In this document: positions 5,425 to 6,863 of the stretch, in pieces
Position numbering within the stretch: position 1 is the first letter of the stretch
Layout: each line of letters begins with the position of its first letter
Origin: an uncultured Bacillota bacterium
GTDB lineage: Bacteria > Bacillota > Dehalobacteriia > UBA7702
DNA: 6,863 bases
Direction of reading: 5' to 3'
Assembly: GCA_902766525.1 (NCBI GenBank)
Contig: CACXDX010000160.1
Coordinates: 1-6,863 of the forward strand
Program-made: the position numbers and the translations under genes
The notes under the pieces: model-generated
What the model was told of the DNA's origin: nothing
Seen by the model: only the letters and a program-made list of their open reading frames with translations
The model's database searches: none

Positions 5425-6863
5425 ATGACGAAAAGGCTTTTTTTATCACTGTTGATTTGTGTTGCTCTGATTTTTTCTTGTCCTCTCTGTGTCAGCGCGG
5501 GCATCTTTAAAGATGTGCCGGATAGCAGTTGGTATGCGAAAGCAGTGAACTATTGTTATGAAAACGGCTATATGGTCGGTGTGAGCGAAACGTCTTTCGG
5601 GCCAGAAAGAAATATGAGCCGCGCCATGTTTGTTACGATCCTCTACCGTTGTGCCGGGGAACCGGCTGTCCTCAGCTTGGAAGAAGGAGATGAAACGGAG
5701 ATCGGGGGAATTCCTTCTTTCGGTGAAGAAGAGGGTGAAAGTGAGGATGTACGGGTCTTTCCCGATGTACCGACGGATACCTGGTATTCCGACGCCGTGA
5801 AATGGGGCGTGGAAAGCGGTATTGTGGCCGGTTATGAAGACGGCACGTTTCTTCCCGATAAAGATGTAAGCCGTCAGGAAATGGTCTCTCTCTTCTATCG
5901 CTATCTTGATAAAATGGGTTTGCTGCCCTCCGGCAGTTTGGATCAGCGTATTTTTGATTCTTTCCCGGATCGGTCATCGGTGGGGAACTGGGCAAAAACA
6001 TCTGTTGTTTTTTGCACTTCCAAGGGACTGATATGCGGTTCCAACGGAAAACTTCTTCCAAATCATTCTTCTACCCGGGCTCAGGTCGCCAGTATGATCA
6101 TGCGTCTCGATGATTTTCTTGCGGGAAAAATGGGAACGATCGTCTCTTCTTCCGGAGCTAACGGCATGGTTTCTCCTTTGGGAACTTTTTCACTTGTCCA
6201 AGGAGCATCGATCCTGTTTCATTTTTATCCCAACAGCGGCTATATTGTAGATAAGGCAACCTTAAACGGGAGCTCCAAAGGGAAAGTATCTTCGCTTTCC
6301 GCGACTGCCGGCAGTTCGACGCAGAAGGTTGTTGTAACTTTTAAATACCATCCCGGTAATCCTTACAGCGGCTATACTCAGCTTGTGAACAGAACCTATC
6401 CCCTTGCCAACGCATCCTCTTATGTGCCGCCCAATCTGACTACCGTTAAATATCCGGCTTCGGGCAGAACGGTGAAGATGCAGTCAGCCGCGGCGACGGC
6501 CTTAAACGATATGATCGCCGCCTGTCGGTCCGCCACAGGAAAGACGCTCTATGCTCAAAGCGGTTATCGCAGCTATTCCTATCAGACAACGCTCTACAAT
6601 AATCAGATATCCAAGCAGGGCGGTAATAAATATAAAGCCGGAACGATCTCGGCGATTCCGGGCACAAGCGAACACCAGATGGGATTGGCGATTGACGTTT
6701 CTACCGACGGAAATCTGGGACAATCCTTCGGTAATACCGCTCAGGGGAAATGGCTTGCCGCGAATTGTTATAAATACGGTTATATCCTGCGTTATCCCGC
6801 GGGTAAGGAACGGATCACCGGCATCATTTACGAACCATGGCATTTTCGCTATGTCGGCAAAGA
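5425..6863 (+). CDS. Secreted SLH-domain D-Ala-D-Ala carboxypeptidase-like protein, VanY family (3' end missing)
   Basis: The frame is open from the ATG at 5425 to the window edge (479 residues), so the C-terminus is missing. AAGGAG at 5411-5416 is 8 bases upstream. A signal peptide covers about 1-25 (MTKR, hydrophobic core, cut after VSA). Three SLH domains follow, starting near 28, 112 and 180; these bind secondary wall polymers. The first two are joined by a very acidic linker. A bacterial-repeat/InlB-B-like domain spans about 238-308 (PLG near 251, GYIVDKATLNG, ending VTFKY). The VanY/peptidase M15 domain starts near 320 (LVNRTYPL) with SGYRSY at 379-384, SEHQMGLAIDV (His417, Asp424) and EPWH (Glu470, His473). 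This gives the expected zinc ligands His417, Asp424 and His473 and catalytic Glu470. It probably trims D-Ala from peptidoglycan stems at the surface; vancomycin resistance is not implied, as no vanR/S/H/A genes are nearby. Confidence 0.93.
   Translation, partial: MTKRLFLSLLICVALIFSCPLCVSAGIFKDVPDSSWYAKAVNYCYENGYMVGVSETSFGPERNMSRAMFVTILYRCAGEPAVLSLEEGDETEIGGIPSFGEEEGESEDVRVFPDVPTDTWYSDAVKWGVESGIVAGYEDGTFLPDKDVSRQEMVSLFYRYLDKMGLLPSGSLDQRIFDSFPDRSSVGNWAKTSVVFCTSKGLICGSNGKLLPNHSSTRAQVASMIMRLDDFLAGKMGTIVSSSGANGMVSPLGTFSLVQGASILFHFYPNSGYIVDKATLNGSSKGKVSSLSATAGSSTQKVVVTFKYHPGNPYSGYTQLVNRTYPLANASSYVPPNLTTVKYPASGRTVKMQSAAATALNDMIAACRSATGKTLYAQSGYRSYSYQTTLYNNQISKQGGNKYKAGTISAIPGTSEHQMGLAIDVSTDGNLGQSFGNTAQGKWLAANCYKYGYILRYPAGKERITGIIYEPWHFRYVGK

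Noticed and set aside
5470..5490. Possible lipobox at Cys19 of the SLH-VanY protein
   Set aside because: The residues before Cys19 are Ile-Phe-Ser; Phe at -2 does not fit a lipobox, and a good signal peptidase I site (VSA) follows at 23-25.
5425..6863. Vancomycin resistance cluster suggested by the VanY-type domain
   Set aside because: No VanR/S regulator, VanH, VanX or D-Ala-D-Lac ligase gene is visible, and SLH anchoring points to a housekeeping wall role.
1..6863. Mobile element, CRISPR array, tRNA or prophage boundary
   Set aside because: No direct repeat series, transposase or integrase motif, terminal inverted repeat pair or tRNA-like fold was found; composition and gene order look like conserved core chromosome.

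Overview
The window looks like ordinary chromosomal core from a Bacillota (Firmicutes) genome, probably a Clostridia- or Negativicutes-type anaerobe. The evidence is the gene set and order (MscS channel, DUF951, rpsF-ssb-rpsR, DUF2232, rplI, dnaB), strong AGGAGG-type ribosome binding sites, sigma-A-like promoters, U-tract terminators, and a three-SLH-domain secreted protein. I cannot place it below that level from sequence alone. Every gene is on the + strand, coding density is high, and I see no mobile element, tRNA, rRNA or CRISPR array. No stretch longer than 300 bases lacks a gene.

Layout. Positions 1-814 hold the 3' part of a small MscS-family channel gene. It overlaps a DUF951 gene by a few bases (804-1031). 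A strong extended -10 promoter (1057-1085) and a structured leader then precede the tricistronic rpsF-ssb-rpsR unit (1182-2159), which a clear intrinsic terminator closes (2173-2198). The leader carries a fold resembling the known S6:S18 autoregulatory RNA motif. Next come a DUF2232/YybS-type membrane protein (2241-3230) and rplI (3309-3752), followed by a second terminator (3778-3818). After about 140 bases of spacer, dnaB has its own extended -10 promoter (3921-3949), and its coding region (3988-5343) ends inside a probable third terminator. The last gene (5425 to beyond the window edge) encodes a secreted protein with three SLH domains, an InlB/bacterial-repeat-like domain and a VanY-type peptidase domain.

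How the genes fit together. The core is a translation and replication cluster: S6 and S18 form a pair on the 30S platform, SSB coats single-stranded DNA, L9 is a 50S protein and DnaB is the replicative helicase. The flanking genes are envelope-related: an osmotic safety-valve channel, a multi-pass membrane protein and a surface-anchored cell-wall peptidase.

Nothing here is convincing as an undescribed system. The points most worth a second look are the rpsF leader RNA, the absence of a gdpP (DHH/DHHA1 phosphodiesterase) gene from its usual place between the DUF2232 gene and rplI, the domain architecture and six extracytoplasmic cysteines of the SLH-VanY protein, and the terminator built into the end of dnaB.
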